From: CADEDH01 sp047974625
Lineage (GTDB): Bacteria; Actinomycetota; Acidimicrobiia; Acidimicrobiales; SZUA-35
NCBI GenBank assembly: GCA_047974625.1
Contig: JBKECK010000119.1
Coordinates: 25,292-89,291, forward strand
Reading direction: 5' to 3'
DNA: 64,000 nt
Made by a program: the position numbers and the translations under genes. Each line of letters opens with the position of its first letter. Position 1 is the first letter of the stretch. Positions 41,902 to 50,840 of this stretch are shown here, one piece after another. The notes under the pieces were generated by a model that did not search any database, had not been told where the DNA came from, and was given only the letters and a program-made list of their open reading frames with translations.

Positions 41902-42729
41902 TCAGCGCCGGAGCCGCCGGTCGATCCGGCGCGCCGCCACCCTCACCCCCACCACCACCATGACCAGCAGATAGGCCACGTGGGCCAGCAGCCCGATGTG
42001 CACCTGGCCGGTGATGCAGGCCCGGTTGAGGGCCACCCCCTGGTACAGGGGAGTGACCCGGATGATGGCGGCCAGCCATCCCGGATACTCCGACAGCGGG
42101 AAGATCGTGGCCGACAGCAGGAACAGCGGCGTCACGACCAGAGTGATGTACTCGAAGTCGAGGAAGGAGCGGATGAACGTGCCCGCGGCCAGCCCGGCCG
42201 AGGCGAAGGCCACCCCGAGCAGGACCGTGACCGGGAACGCGGCCACCGCCCACCACGACTGGACCAAGCCCAGGAGGGCCATGGTGACCAGGAATGCGGC
42301 CGAGTACAGGGCGCTGCGGAGCAGACTCCACGCCACCTCCCCCACCGCCACGTCCCGCGGCTCCAACGGGGTGGCCAGCACAGCGTCGTACAGCCGGGCG
42401 TGCTTCAACCGGAGGAAGAAGTTGAGGGTGGTGTCGAACACGGCACTGTTCATCGCCGCGGTGGCCAGCATCCCGGCCCCGACGAACACCGGGTACGGGA
42501 TCGACCCGCTCCCGTACTCGACGTCGCCCACCAAGGCCCCCACCCCGAACCCGATGGACAGGAGGTACAGCAGAGGCTCCAACAACCCGGTGACCAGGAT
42601 CGGCCACGCCCGGGCGTAACCCACCACGTTCCGTTCGGTCAGGCGCAGGAATCGGGTCCGGGGTGACAGCGGTGGCCGGACCCGGCCCCCGCCCACCACG
42701 CCGGACGTCACCTCCCGGGCCCGGCTCAC
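41902..42729 (-). CDS. ABC-2 type exporter permease (second subunit), 275 aa
   Basis: Six hydrophobic helices; RFLRLTERNVVGYARAWPILVT at the N-terminus and LLYLLSIGFGVGALVGDVEY are the ABC-2 permease pattern, with FEYITLVVTPLFLLSATIFPLSEYP as the typical helix 5 region. The GTG start at 42729 lies inside the first copy of a palindromic repeat. Third gene of the leftward exporter operon (ATPase, permease, permease). The partner permease is clearly paralogous (FxxPVLYLLxLGxGLGGLVGDV). Substrate unknown; drug/lipid exporters of the DrrAB type are the nearest model. Confidence 0.9.
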   Translation of the reverse strand: MSRAREVTSGVVGGGRVRPPLSPRTRFLRLTERNVVGYARAWPILVTGLLEPLLYLLSIGFGVGALVGDVEYGSGSIPYPVFVGAGMLATAAMNSAVFDTTLNFFLRLKHARLYDAVLATPLEPRDVAVGEVAWSLLRSALYSAAFLVTMALLGLVQSWWAVAAFPVTVLLGVAFASAGLAAGTFIRSFLDFEYITLVVTPLFLLSATIFPLSEYPGWLAAIIRVTPLYQGVALNRACITGQVHIGLLAHVAYLLVMVVVGVRVAARRIDRRLRR

Positions 42730-42867
42730 GGGGTGAGCCTGTGCATCTCTGGCCGGCTCACGGGGTGAGCCTGCATGTCTCTGGCCGGCTCACGGGGTGA
42801 GCCTGCATGTCTCTGGCCGGCTCACGGGGTGAGCCTGCATGTCTCTGGCCGGCTCAAGGGGTGAGCC
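42723..42867. repeat. Five palindromes spaced exactly 32 bp between the two permease genes
   Basis: The 17-bp palindrome GGCTCACGGGGTGAGCC starts at 42723, 42755, 42787, 42819 and 42851 (last copy has AA for AC/CG). Spacers of 15 nt are nearly identical (TGCATGTCTCTGGCC; the first differs slightly). Read leftwards, each palindrome contains both a TGA stop in the frame of the upstream permease and a GTG start of the downstream one. Confidence 0.95.
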
Positions 42868-43666
42868 GGTCGGCGAAGCCGCGGGCGCCGACGGGGACGG
42901 CGGCCGCCAGCAGGACGAGCAGGATGCCCAGATGGAGCGCCGTGGCGCCACTGACCGTTCCCGACATCAGGTCACGGGCCGGTTCGACGGCGTGCCACAG
43001 GGGCGACAGCCACACCAGCGGCTGCACCGGCCCGGGGAGCTGCTGGACCGGGAAGAAGGTGCCGGAGAACATGAACAGCGGCAACACCCCGAGCCGGAGG
43101 ACGAGGGGGAACGTCGAATCGTCGTCCTGCCGCACCGAGTAGGCCGACAGCCAGGCGGATGAGGTCATCGCCATCAGCACCGCCGGCACCACGGCCAGGA
43201 CGGCGAACGGCGACGTGGCCCCGCCCACTGCGGCGGCCATGGCCACGAACACCACGGCCCCGATGGCGGTCCGCACCCCGACGTACAGCACCCGACCGGC
43301 GAAGAGATCACCCGGCACCATGGCCGTGTTCACCATCGACCGGTAGACCCCCAGCCACTTGGTCGCCCCCATGACCCCCCACAGGGAATCACCGGCCGAG
43401 CCGAGCATGGCCATCGAGGCCAAGACACCGGGGGCCACGAACGCCAGGTAGGTGCCGTCCCCGGCGCCGACGTCGCCCACCAGGCCACCCAACCCCAGGC
43501 CGAGGGCCAGCAGGTACAGCACGGGTTGGACGAACACCGACACCGCACTCCCCCGCCAGGTCCGCCGGTACAACAGCAGTTCCCGCTCCAGGGCCCGGAC
43601 CACCAGGGGACTCACCCGCCCGCGGCCGGCGCCGGGTCCGCCGCGCCGGGCGGTCCGGGCCGTCAT
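42854..43666 (-). CDS. ABC-2 type exporter permease (first subunit), 270 aa
   Basis: Begins with an Arg/Gly-rich leader, then VVRALERELLLYRRTWRGSA and FVQPVLYLLALGLGLGGLVG, the standard first helix of ABC-2 permeases; LGVLPLFMFSGTFFPVQQLP is the late conserved segment. Its start overlaps the ATPase stop by 4 nt. Its stop (LTP-TGA) lies in the last copy of the palindromic repeat. It pairs with the second permease to form the membrane channel. Confidence 0.92.
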   Translation of the reverse strand: MTARTARRGGPGAGRGRVSPLVVRALERELLLYRRTWRGSAVSVFVQPVLYLLALGLGLGGLVGDVGAGDGTYLAFVAPGVLASMAMLGSAGDSLWGVMGATKWLGVYRSMVNTAMVPGDLFAGRVLYVGVRTAIGAVVFVAMAAAVGGATSPFAVLAVVPAVLMAMTSSAWLSAYSVRQDDDSTFPLVLRLGVLPLFMFSGTFFPVQQLPGPVQPLVWLSPLWHAVEPARDLMSGTVSGATALHLGILLVLLAAAVPVGARGFADRLTP

Positions 43667-44610
43667 TCGTCCAGCATCCGGCCGGTCAGGGCGAGGACCA
43701 CGTCTTCCAGCGACGCCCGGCGGGTCAGGGTGGTGAGGGCGACGACGCCACGGTCGTGCAGGAGGCGCTCGGTCGTGTCGCCGTCGTGGGTGTAGAGCAA
43801 CAACCGGTCGGCCAGCACCTCGTGCCGGTCGACCAGGTCGACCGCCACCGGAACCGCCCTGGCCTGCTCCCCGGCCTCGGCGAACCGCAGCTCAACCACC
43901 TCGGGGGTGACGTGGCGCCGGATCAGTTCCTGGGGCGACCCCTCGTCGACGATCCGACCCCGGTCCATGACCACCAGGCGGTCGCACAACTGCTCGGCCT
44001 CGTCCATGTAGTGGGTGGTGATGATCAGGGTCACCCCCTGGCGCTTCAACCCGTACAGCCGATCCCACAACAGGTGCCGGGCCTGGGGGTCGAGGCCGGT
44101 GGTCGGCTCGTCCAGTAGCACCAGCTCGGGCTCGTTGATCAGGGCCCGGGCGATGGTGAGCCGGCGTTTCATCCCCCCGGACAGGGGGTCGACCTTGTCG
44201 TCGCGCCGATCCCCCAGCCGGGCGAACTCGAGGAGCTCCTCGGCCCGTTCCCGGAGCACCGGCCGGGGCAGGCCGAAGTACCGGCCGTAGACCATGAAGT
44301 TGTCCCACACCGACAGGTCGGTGTCGAGGTTGTCCTCCTGGGCGACCACGCCCAACCGGGACCGGATGGCCGGGCCGTCGCCGGCCGGTTCCAGGCCCAG
44401 CACCTCCAGGTGTCCGCCGGTGACCGGCGAGACGCAGCCGATCATCCGCATGGTGGACGACTTGCCGGCCCCGTTGGGACCGAGGAACCCGAACACCTCG
44501 CCCTGGCGGACCTCGAAGTCGATGCCGTCCACGGCCACGAAATCACCGAAGGTCTTTCGCAGCCCCCGGGCGCGCACCAGCGCGACGGGATCGTCGGGCG
44601 CTCCAACCAT
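43663..44610 (-). CDS. ABC exporter ATP-binding protein (DrrA/CcmA-like), 315 aa
   Basis: Walker A FLGPNGAGKSSTMRMI, Q-loop VVAQEDNLD, signature LSGGMKRRLTIARAL, Walker B LVLLDEPTTGLDPQ and switch His in IITTHYMDEAEQL. The ~90-residue C-terminal extension (EVVELRFAEAGEQ through LTRRASLEDVVLALTGR) is typical of DrrA-type exporters. First gene of a three-gene leftward operon; powers the two ABC-2 permeases. GTG/ATG near 44610 (MVGAPDDP) is the start. Confidence 0.95.
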   Translation of the reverse strand: MVGAPDDPVALVRARGLRKTFGDFVAVDGIDFEVRQGEVFGFLGPNGAGKSSTMRMIGCVSPVTGGHLEVLGLEPAGDGPAIRSRLGVVAQEDNLDTDLSVWDNFMVYGRYFGLPRPVLRERAEELLEFARLGDRRDDKVDPLSGGMKRRLTIARALINEPELVLLDEPTTGLDPQARHLLWDRLYGLKRQGVTLIITTHYMDEAEQLCDRLVVMDRGRIVDEGSPQELIRRHVTPEVVELRFAEAGEQARAVPVAVDLVDRHEVLADRLLLYTHDGDTTERLLHDRGVVALTTLTRRASLEDVVLALTGRMLDE

Positions 44611-44718
44611 TCCGGCGACGCTAGTCGAGGCCGGCTCCCGGTGACCCCATCCGTGATGCCTGCCATACCCGGGCCGCCGGCGCCCGCGACGGGATCGTCG
44701 GGAGCTCGGCCCGGCCGG

Positions 44719-46056
44719 CTACCGGCCGAGCTCCTTGCCGACCTCGTCGGTGTGGGCGCCCACCGGGGGGGCGGCGTGGCGGATGGCCATCGGGCTCGAG
44801 GTGAACCGGATGGGGGCGCCGGGGTGGAGCACGTCGCGGTCCAGCTCGGGCTGGTGCACGGGGGTCGGGAACCCCCGTTCCACGAAGTGGGGGTCCTGCA
44901 TCACCTCGTCGGGCGACCACACCACCCCGCAGGCCACCCCCCTCTGCTGGAAGCCGACGAAGGCCTCGTGGGCGCTGACGTTGGCGGCGATGAAGGCCAT
45001 CGCCTCCCGGCCGCACTGGAAGATCTCGCCGGCGAGGTCGTCCTCGGCCAGCATGGCCAGGGTGATGAGCTCGTAGCCGGTGCCCATCTCGAGCAGGGGG
45101 GCCAGGCCGAACGCCTCCTCCAGGTCGAGCTCTCGGAGCCAGTCGAGGAGGGCCTGGAACTCCCGCCCGCTGCGGGGCGGGACCCCGGTGTTCAGGTAAC
45201 GACCGTCGCCGCAGAGCACCTGGGTGGGCTCCGACGGGGTGGGGGTGGCGTGCCGGCCGGTCTGGCGCTGCACGGTCTGTTGGGCCGCCAGCCAGGTGTA
45301 GGTGGCGAACTCGGTGGTGACGTTGGCGGCCGCGGTCATGTTGACGTCGATGAACTGACCGCCGTGGGCGTCCCGGGCCAGGATCCCGGTGAGGATCGAC
45401 ATCACGGCGAAGTGCCCGGCGGTGCGGATGCCCTGGTTGCCGCGGCCCCGAGTGGGGGGAAGGGTGTGGTCGTCGTAGCCGCACGACCACATCGGCCCGC
45501 CCCGGGCCAGGAGGGTGAGGTCGGTGACGGGCCCGTCCCCGGCCACCGCGTCACGCCCGAACGGGGTGATGGCCACATGGACGAGCCGGGGGTTGGCGGC
45601 CAGGTTCCGGTCGTGATCCAGGCCCAGGTCGGCCAGCCGGCCCGGGGGTTCGCACTCGAGGAGCACATCGGCCCGTTCGATCAGGTCGGCCACGAAGGCG
45701 CGGCCGTCGTCATCGTCGAGGTCGGCGACCACGCTCCTCTTGGAGGTGTTGTCGGCCCACCAGGCCAGGCTGTGCTCCGGATCGCCGTCGTGGCCGACCA
45801 CGAACGGCCCGTGGGTCCGTTGCTCCGCGCCCCCGGGCGGTTCGACCACGATGACGTCCGCGCCCGCGTCGGCCAGCAGCTTGCCGGCGAAGGCGCCGAA
45901 CGGGTGGGCCAGTTCCACCACCCGGATCCCGTCGAGGGGGCCCGGGGCCACCACCGGGGGTGGGGTCGGATGGCTCACCGGCAGGTCGGCCGGGTCGGCC
46001 AGGCCCTGGCCGTCACCGGGCCCGTGGGGGGTGTCGGGGGTGCCTTCGGTCGTCAT
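44719..46056 (-). CDS. Class III CoA-transferase (CaiB/BaiF family), 445 aa
   Basis: After a 40-residue acidic Pro-rich leader, LDGIRVVELAHPFGAFAGKL and LADAGADVIVVEPPGGAE give the CaiB N-terminal fold. TRGRGNQGIRTAGHFAVMSI and DAHGGQFIDVNMTAAANVTT follow. These enzymes move CoA between acids and thioesters through a conserved Asp. The usual catalytic-Asp position near the NKRS-like NTSKRSVVADLDDDDG region could not be confirmed by eye. It starts 1 nt after the stop of the other CoA-transferase, so the two are coupled and may form a heterodimer, as in some steroid/bile-acid pathways (inference). Confidence 0.9.
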   Translation of the reverse strand: MTTEGTPDTPHGPGDGQGLADPADLPVSHPTPPPVVAPGPLDGIRVVELAHPFGAFAGKLLADAGADVIVVEPPGGAEQRTHGPFVVGHDGDPEHSLAWWADNTSKRSVVADLDDDDGRAFVADLIERADVLLECEPPGRLADLGLDHDRNLAANPRLVHVAITPFGRDAVAGDGPVTDLTLLARGGPMWSCGYDDHTLPPTRGRGNQGIRTAGHFAVMSILTGILARDAHGGQFIDVNMTAAANVTTEFATYTWLAAQQTVQRQTGRHATPTPSEPTQVLCGDGRYLNTGVPPRSGREFQALLDWLRELDLEEAFGLAPLLEMGTGYELITLAMLAEDDLAGEIFQCGREAMAFIAANVSAHEAFVGFQQRGVACGVVWSPDEVMQDPHFVERGFPTPVHQPELDRDVLHPGAPIRFTSSPMAIRHAAPPVGAHTDEVGKELGR

Positions 46057-46057
46057 C

Positions 46058-47329
46058 TCAGATCACTCCCTGCTCGGCCAGGTCGGCCAGGTCGTCGTCG
46101 CTCAGGCCCAGGATCCCGCCGAGCACGTCACGGTTGTGCTGCCCGAGGGTGGGGGCGGCCCGCTCGATCTCCCAGTCCGTGGCGGAGAAGTGGACGGGCT
46201 GGCCGTCCACCCGGACCCCGCCCATCTCGGGGTGTTCCACCATCGGCCACAGACCCCAGGCGAACGTGTTGGCGTCCCCGTCGATCCGTTCCGACGGGCG
46301 GTTCACCGCCGCGGCCGGGATCCCGGCCGCAGTCAGCCGTTCGGCCACCTCCCACCGGATCCGGCCCGCCGTCCAGGCGGCCAGGGCGGCGTCGAGGCGG
46401 TCCTGGCCGTCCAGGCGGCCGACCAGCGTGGCGTGGGCGGGGTCGTCGAGCACGGCGCGGTGGTCGGCCAGCCCGGCGTCGGTGAGGTCCGGACCGACCG
46501 CATCCCGCAGCCCGGCGTAGTCGGCGTCGTCCCGGCAGGCGATGGCCACCCAGTTGTCTTCGCCCTCACAGGCGTAGACCCCGTGGGGGGCCATGGCCGG
46601 GGAGCTCGACCGGTTGGAATCGGGACGGTCGTCGGAGCGCAGGCTCCGGCCGTTGACCGACCAGTCGAGCAGGTCCGGGCCGTGCAGGTTGGCTCCGGCC
46701 TCGGTGCAGCTCAGGTCGACCCACTGGCCCCGGCCGGTGCGGTCGCGGTGGACCAGGGCCATCAGGATGGCGATGGCCATGTAGTACCCGCCGGTGTGAT
46801 CGAGGTAGGAGTACCCCCACCCGGCTGGGGGCATCCCAGCCTGACCGGAGGCCTGGGTGACCCCGGAGACGGCCTGGGCGATCGGCCCCCACGACTTGAA
46901 CGACCGGTACGGGCCCGTCTGCCCGAACCCGCAGTTCGAGACGTAGACGATGTCCGGTCGGAGCTCCTGGAGGCGGTCGTAGCCGAAGCCCATGCGCTCC
47001 ATCACCCCGGCGGCGAAGTTCTCCGTCAGGGCGTCACTGACCGAGATCAGCTCGGCCAGCAGCTCCCGACCCCGGTCGGTGCGCAGGTTGAGGGTGACCC
47101 CCTGCTTCTCCACATTGTGGTTGTTGAAACCCGAGCCCTGCTCGATGCCCCGGCGCTCGCCCTTGAACGGGGGCGAACCCCGCAGGATGTCCCACCGGCC
47201 CTGCCTCACCGGGTCCTCGATGCGGATCACCTCGGCCCCGAAGGTGGCCAGCCAGCGGGTGGCCCCGGCCCCGGCGAGCTGGCCGGTCAGATCACAGATA
47301 CGGAATCGGGACAGGGCGGTGGAGGCCAC
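46058..47329 (-). CDS. Class III CoA-transferase (CaiB/BaiF family), 423 aa
   Basis: FRICDLTGQLAGAGATRWLA and FGAEVIRIEDPVRQGRWDIL form the first lobe; NNHNVEKQGVTLNLRTDRGR is the CaiB NxxKxxxxLDL-type motif, and DALTENFAAGVMERMGFGYD and PDIVYVSNCGFGQTGPYRSF are family blocks. The YYMAIAILMALVHRDRTGRG segment is also typical. Upstream partner of the CoA-transferase at 44719. ATG 47329 lies about 130 nt from the divergent MOSC gene, and that gap should hold both promoters. Confidence 0.92.
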   Translation of the reverse strand: MASTALSRFRICDLTGQLAGAGATRWLATFGAEVIRIEDPVRQGRWDILRGSPPFKGERRGIEQGSGFNNHNVEKQGVTLNLRTDRGRELLAELISVSDALTENFAAGVMERMGFGYDRLQELRPDIVYVSNCGFGQTGPYRSFKSWGPIAQAVSGVTQASGQAGMPPAGWGYSYLDHTGGYYMAIAILMALVHRDRTGRGQWVDLSCTEAGANLHGPDLLDWSVNGRSLRSDDRPDSNRSSSPAMAPHGVYACEGEDNWVAIACRDDADYAGLRDAVGPDLTDAGLADHRAVLDDPAHATLVGRLDGQDRLDAALAAWTAGRIRWEVAERLTAAGIPAAAVNRPSERIDGDANTFAWGLWPMVEHPEMGGVRVDGQPVHFSATDWEIERAAPTLGQHNRDVLGGILGLSDDDLADLAEQGVI

Positions 47330-47449
47330 GAAGGGAGCTCGCTTTCGGTCGTCGGATCGGCAACGGTCGCGGGCCGGTCGAGTGGCCTCGGGAAGGGCCC
47401 GGGCCGGGCGGACAGGCCGCCGACGTCGAAACCGGTCGTGCGGCTGACC

Positions 47450-47455
47450 TAGGGT
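47450..47455 (+). promoter_or_regulatory. Leaderless-type -10 box for the MOSC gene
   Basis: TAGGGT ends 6 nt before ATG 47462, the same box and spacing as at the TetR gene. Confidence 0.55.
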
Positions 47456-47461
47456 CTGGCC

Positions 47462-48343
47462 ATGAGCGCAGGGGTAGTTTCAGCCATCCATCTTCACCCC
47501 ATCAAGTCGTGTCACCGGGTGGAGGTGATCCACGCCACCGTCGGATCGACCGGCCTGGACGGCGACCGCCGGTGGCAACTGATCGGCGACGGTGGCGTCC
47601 TGACCCAGCGTCGCCATCCGGTCCTGGCCACCATCCGGCCCACCCCCGTGGACGGCGGCCTGTCGGTGACCGCCCCCGGCCGGGACCCCCTCCACGTCCC
47701 CGACCCCGACCCGACGGCGACCCCGGCCCCGGTGCCGACCCTGGCCGGTTTCCCGGCCTTTGCCGTCGACGCCGGAGACGAGGCCGCGGCCTGGTTCAGT
47801 GCCGTGCTCGGCGTCGACGCCCGTCTCGTCGGCCTGGCCGCCGGGGCCGGTGTCGACCTGCCCGATCCGATCAACGGGCTCACCGGCCAGCCCATCGCCT
47901 TCGGCGACCTGGCCCCCCTGGTGGTGGCGGCCACCGCCTCGGCGGCCTGGCTGGCCGAACGAGCGGTGGAACCGTTCGGCATCGAGCGGTTCCGGCCCAA
48001 TGTGGTGGTGGCCACCGACCAACCCTTCGTCGAGGACACCTGGGACCGGTTCCGGATCGGGGCCGCCTCGGCCAACCAGATCGTGGCCTGGCCCCGCTGC
48101 ACGGTGCCCCAGGTGGATCAGGAGACCGGTGAGCGGAACCGGGAACCGGCCCTGGTGTTGCGGGCCCACCGCTGGTGCGACGACGCCTCGGCCGCCCCGG
48201 CCGGGCTGCGCCGGATACTCGAGGGCAACAGCCTGTTCGCCGTGGCCTGCGCCATCGGCCCCGCGGGCACCGTGATCCGGGTGGGTGATCCGGTGGACGT
48301 AGAGACCACCCGGCCGCCGCTCATCCCCGGCCCCACCGGTTGA
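47462..48343 (+). CDS. MOSC-domain molybdenum-cofactor-binding protein, 293 aa
   Basis: N-terminal MOSC_N barrel: VVSAIHLHPIKSCHRVEVIH and STGLDGDRRWQLIGDGGVLT. C-terminal MOSC domain: FRPNVVVATDQPFVEDTWDR with WPRCTVPQVDQETGERNREP (the conserved Cys in RC position as in mARC/YcbX proteins) and a final ACAIGPAGTVIRVGDPV. Family members bind Moco through that Cys and reduce N-hydroxylated compounds with a flavin partner. No [2Fe-2S] C-terminal domain is present. Confidence 0.92.
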   Translation: MSAGVVSAIHLHPIKSCHRVEVIHATVGSTGLDGDRRWQLIGDGGVLTQRRHPVLATIRPTPVDGGLSVTAPGRDPLHVPDPDPTATPAPVPTLAGFPAFAVDAGDEAAAWFSAVLGVDARLVGLAAGAGVDLPDPINGLTGQPIAFGDLAPLVVAATASAAWLAERAVEPFGIERFRPNVVVATDQPFVEDTWDRFRIGAASANQIVAWPRCTVPQVDQETGERNREPALVLRAHRWCDDASAAPAGLRRILEGNSLFAVACAIGPAGTVIRVGDPVDVETTRPPLIPGPTG

Positions 48344-48377
48344 GCGGGGCCGGCGCCCGTCGGTGGCCGAGTCGGGA

Positions 48378-49403
48378 TCAGGCCTCGCCCCGCCGGCCGA
48401 GACCGCTGGCCTCGTAGACGGCGTCGAGGGCGGCCATGTTGGCCACCGAGTCCGACCCCGAGGTGGGGAACGGGGCCCCGTGCACCAGGTGGTCGAGGAC
48501 GGCCCGGACCATGTGGTCGTAACTCGTACCGGCGTCGACGGGGCCCCGGGTGGTGCCGCCGGCGGTGGTGATGGTCAGCCGGTTGCCCCGCTGGGGGGCC
48601 ATGGGGTTGTCGACGTCGATGCAACCGTCACGGCCGACGACCGTCAGCCCGATCGAAGCCGGCTCGTCCATGGCCGACCGCACCCGGGCCGTGATCCCCG
48701 ACGGGAAGGCCAGCTCGGTGTCCATGACGGCGTCGATCCGGGGTGGGCCCTCCACCGCGGTGGCCGACACCACCGTCGGTTCCTCACCGGTTACGTGGCG
48801 GACCCAGCTCATCGGGTAGCAGCCGAGGTCCATCAGGGCCCCACCGGCGGTGGCGTAGTCCCACCTCAGGTCGGGTTGGGGGATCGTGGTGGAGAACCAG
48901 GCGTCGACCCGTTCCACCGGGCCGATGCGTCCGGACCGGACCTCGTCGAGCACCCGGCGGAACAGGGGGTGGTAGTAGTAGTGGAAGGCCTCGCCGAGCG
49001 CCCGGCCGGCGCGCTCGGCGGCGGCCACCATCTCGGCCGCCTCGGTGGCATTGGCGGCGAACGGCTTCTCGCACAGGACGTGCTTGCCGGCCTCCAGGGC
49101 GGCGATCGTCCACCGGGCGTGATGGGACATGGGTAGGGGGTTGTAGACCACGTCCACCTCGTCGGAGGTGACGACGGCCTCGTAGCCGTCCACCACGGTG
49201 GGGATGCCGTGGGTGGCGGCGAACGCCTCGGCCCGGGACCGGTCCCGGGCGGCGACGACGGTCACTACGGCCCCGTCGATCGAGGCCACCGGGTCGATCA
49301 GGGCCTTGGGGGCGATCCGGGCCGCGCCCAGCACCCCGAACCGGACGGGCCCGGCGCCACCCTCCGGTTGGGGCAGATCCGAATGGTCGGAGGAAGGGGT
49401 CAT
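48378..49403 (-). CDS. Gfo/Idh/MocA-family oxidoreductase, 341 aa
   Basis: RFGVLGAARIAPKALIDPVA is the NAD(P) fold with the GxxxIA pattern. VVYNPLPMSHHARWTIAALE and AGKHVLCEKPFAANATEAAE carry the catalytic EKP Lys; the C-terminal alpha/beta half includes LMDLGCYPMSWVRHVTG, the usual DLGCY block with substrate-binding residues. Acts on a sugar, inositol or related polyol. Monocistronic and divergent from the kinase/phosphatase fusion gene; ATG 49403 follows a purine-poor leader. Confidence 0.93.
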   Translation of the reverse strand: MTPSSDHSDLPQPEGGAGPVRFGVLGAARIAPKALIDPVASIDGAVVTVVAARDRSRAEAFAATHGIPTVVDGYEAVVTSDEVDVVYNPLPMSHHARWTIAALEAGKHVLCEKPFAANATEAAEMVAAAERAGRALGEAFHYYYHPLFRRVLDEVRSGRIGPVERVDAWFSTTIPQPDLRWDYATAGGALMDLGCYPMSWVRHVTGEEPTVVSATAVEGPPRIDAVMDTELAFPSGITARVRSAMDEPASIGLTVVGRDGCIDVDNPMAPQRGNRLTITTAGGTTRGPVDAGTSYDHMVRAVLDHLVHGAPFPTSGSDSVANMAALDAVYEASGLGRRGEA

Positions 49404-49554
49404 AACCGCCGTTTCTACCAGATACGGCCGGGTAGCCTGCCCGGATCCGACCCCGATTCAGCCGATGACCCAGCCCCCTCCCTCCTCCCGTCCCCCCCGC
49501 CCGGTTTAGTCCCACCTGGCCCGCTCCGACCGTCCCCCCCGTGCCCGTTCGAGC

Positions 49555-50712
49555 GTGCCGCCCCCGTCGTGGCCGCCCCCCGAACCGGACCCGGACCAGG
49601 CCGCCCCGTCCCCCCCGGCGGGGGCCGACCCCCGCCGATCGATCGTCCTGACCGGGTTCATGGGCACCGGCAAGACCACGGTCGGTCGGGTCCTCGCCCC
49701 CCGTTTGGGCTACGGCTTCGTCGACACCGACCGTCTCCTCACCGAGCGGTACGGGCCGATCCCGGCGATCTTCGCCGCCCGGGGCGAGGCCGGCTTCCGG
49801 GCCCTGGAACGCACCCTGGCCGCCGAACTGGCCGACCGGCCGGGCCTGGTGATCTCCACCGGCGGCGGGTTCATGCTCGACGAGGGCACCGTGGCCGCCC
49901 TGGCCCCGACCACCACGGTGGTGTGGCTCACGGCCACCCCGGCCACCGTGGTGGCCCGCCTCGAGGCCGACGGAGGCCTGGCTGAGCGGCCCCTGCTGGC
50001 CGACGCGCCGGACCCGGCCGCCCGGGTGGCCGAGCTCCTGGCCGACCGTCACGACCGCTACGCCCAGTTCCTCCCGGTGACCACCGACGACCGCACCCCA
50101 GGTGAGGTGGCCGACGCGGTGCTGGCCCTGGTCCGCCCGGCCGACGACAGCCAACGTCCACCGGGTGGCTGGTGGGATCGGGCTCGCAGCCTGGTCCGGC
50201 GCTTCGACGACTCCGCTGACCGGCTGATGAGGCCCGGCCGTGGCCATCGGGTCGCCGACTGGGTGGCCTACGCGGCCAGTGAGAGCGCCGACTACTCGAA
50301 GCTGTGGCACGCCATCGGCATCACCATGGCCCTCTGCTCCCCCCGGCTCCGTCCCCACGCAGCCCGGCTCGCGGTGGCGCTCGGGGTGGAGTCGGTCCTG
50401 GTCAACGGGGGGATCAAGCGGTTCATCCGCCGGGAACGGCCTCCCCTGCTCGACGATCGGGCCTTTGAGGTCCGCCGGCCGCGAACCCAGAGCTTCCCCA
50501 GTGGCCACGCCAGTTCGGCCACGCTGGCCGCGTCCCTGCTCTCGGACGCGGTGCCGGCCCTCCGGCCGCTGTGGGTGGGTACCGCGGCCACGGTGGCGGC
50601 CAGCCGGATCCACAACCGGATGCACCACGCCTCCGACGTGGTGGCCGGGGCGCTGCTCGGTTGGCTGTTCGCCGCCATCGTACGACGGGTCTGGCCGCTG
50701 GACCGGGGCTGA
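49555..50712 (+). CDS. Shikimate-kinase-like domain fused to a PAP2 phosphatase domain, 385 aa
   Basis: Residues ~28-200 are shikimate-kinase-like: P-loop GFMGTGKTTVGR (34-45), FVDTDRLLTERYG (substrate Asp), GEAGFRALE (substrate Arg), ISTGGGF and an Arg-containing lid (AERPLLAD). Residues ~235-380 are a PAP2/type-2 phosphatidic-acid phosphatase: KRFIRRERP (first motif), QSFPSGHASSATL (PSGH) and SRIHNRMHHASD (third motif, catalytic His). Helices between the motifs (LWHAIGITMALCS, VGTAATVAAS, GALLGWLFAAIVR) are membrane-like. A soluble kinase joined to a membrane phosphatase is not a combination I know. The GTG start at 49555 is weakly supported; P-loop similarity to other small-molecule kinases (gluconate kinase) must be considered. 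Confidence 0.85.
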   Translation: MPPPSWPPPEPDPDQAAPSPPAGADPRRSIVLTGFMGTGKTTVGRVLAPRLGYGFVDTDRLLTERYGPIPAIFAARGEAGFRALERTLAAELADRPGLVISTGGGFMLDEGTVAALAPTTTVVWLTATPATVVARLEADGGLAERPLLADAPDPAARVAELLADRHDRYAQFLPVTTDDRTPGEVADAVLALVRPADDSQRPPGGWWDRARSLVRRFDDSADRLMRPGRGHRVADWVAYAASESADYSKLWHAIGITMALCSPRLRPHAARLAVALGVESVLVNGGIKRFIRRERPPLLDDRAFEVRRPRTQSFPSGHASSATLAASLLSDAVPALRPLWVGTAATVAASRIHNRMHHASDVVAGALLGWLFAAIVRRVWPLDRG

Positions 50713-50777
50713 GAGCACCGGGGCGGCGGGGGACCGACTCCGAAACCCGGGACGTACCGACCCGGGTGCGGACAAAC

Positions 50778-50818
50778 GACCGCCGCCCGGACGGGGAATC
50801 CCCATCCGGGCGGCGGTC
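50778..50818. terminator. Strong GC hairpin after the kinase/PAP2 gene
   Basis: GACCGCCGCCCGGA and TCCGGGCGGCGGTC form a perfect 14-bp stem; the 13-nt loop itself contains GGGG-AAT-CCCC. It lies between convergent genes, so it can end both. There is no T-tract. Confidence 0.75.
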
Positions 50819-50840
50819 GGTCAGGACATCGATTCGGCGA

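Noticed and set aside
42723..42867. CRISPR-like regular 32-bp spacing
   Set aside because: The spacers are almost identical to each other, so this is a plain tandem repeat, not repeat plus unique spacers.
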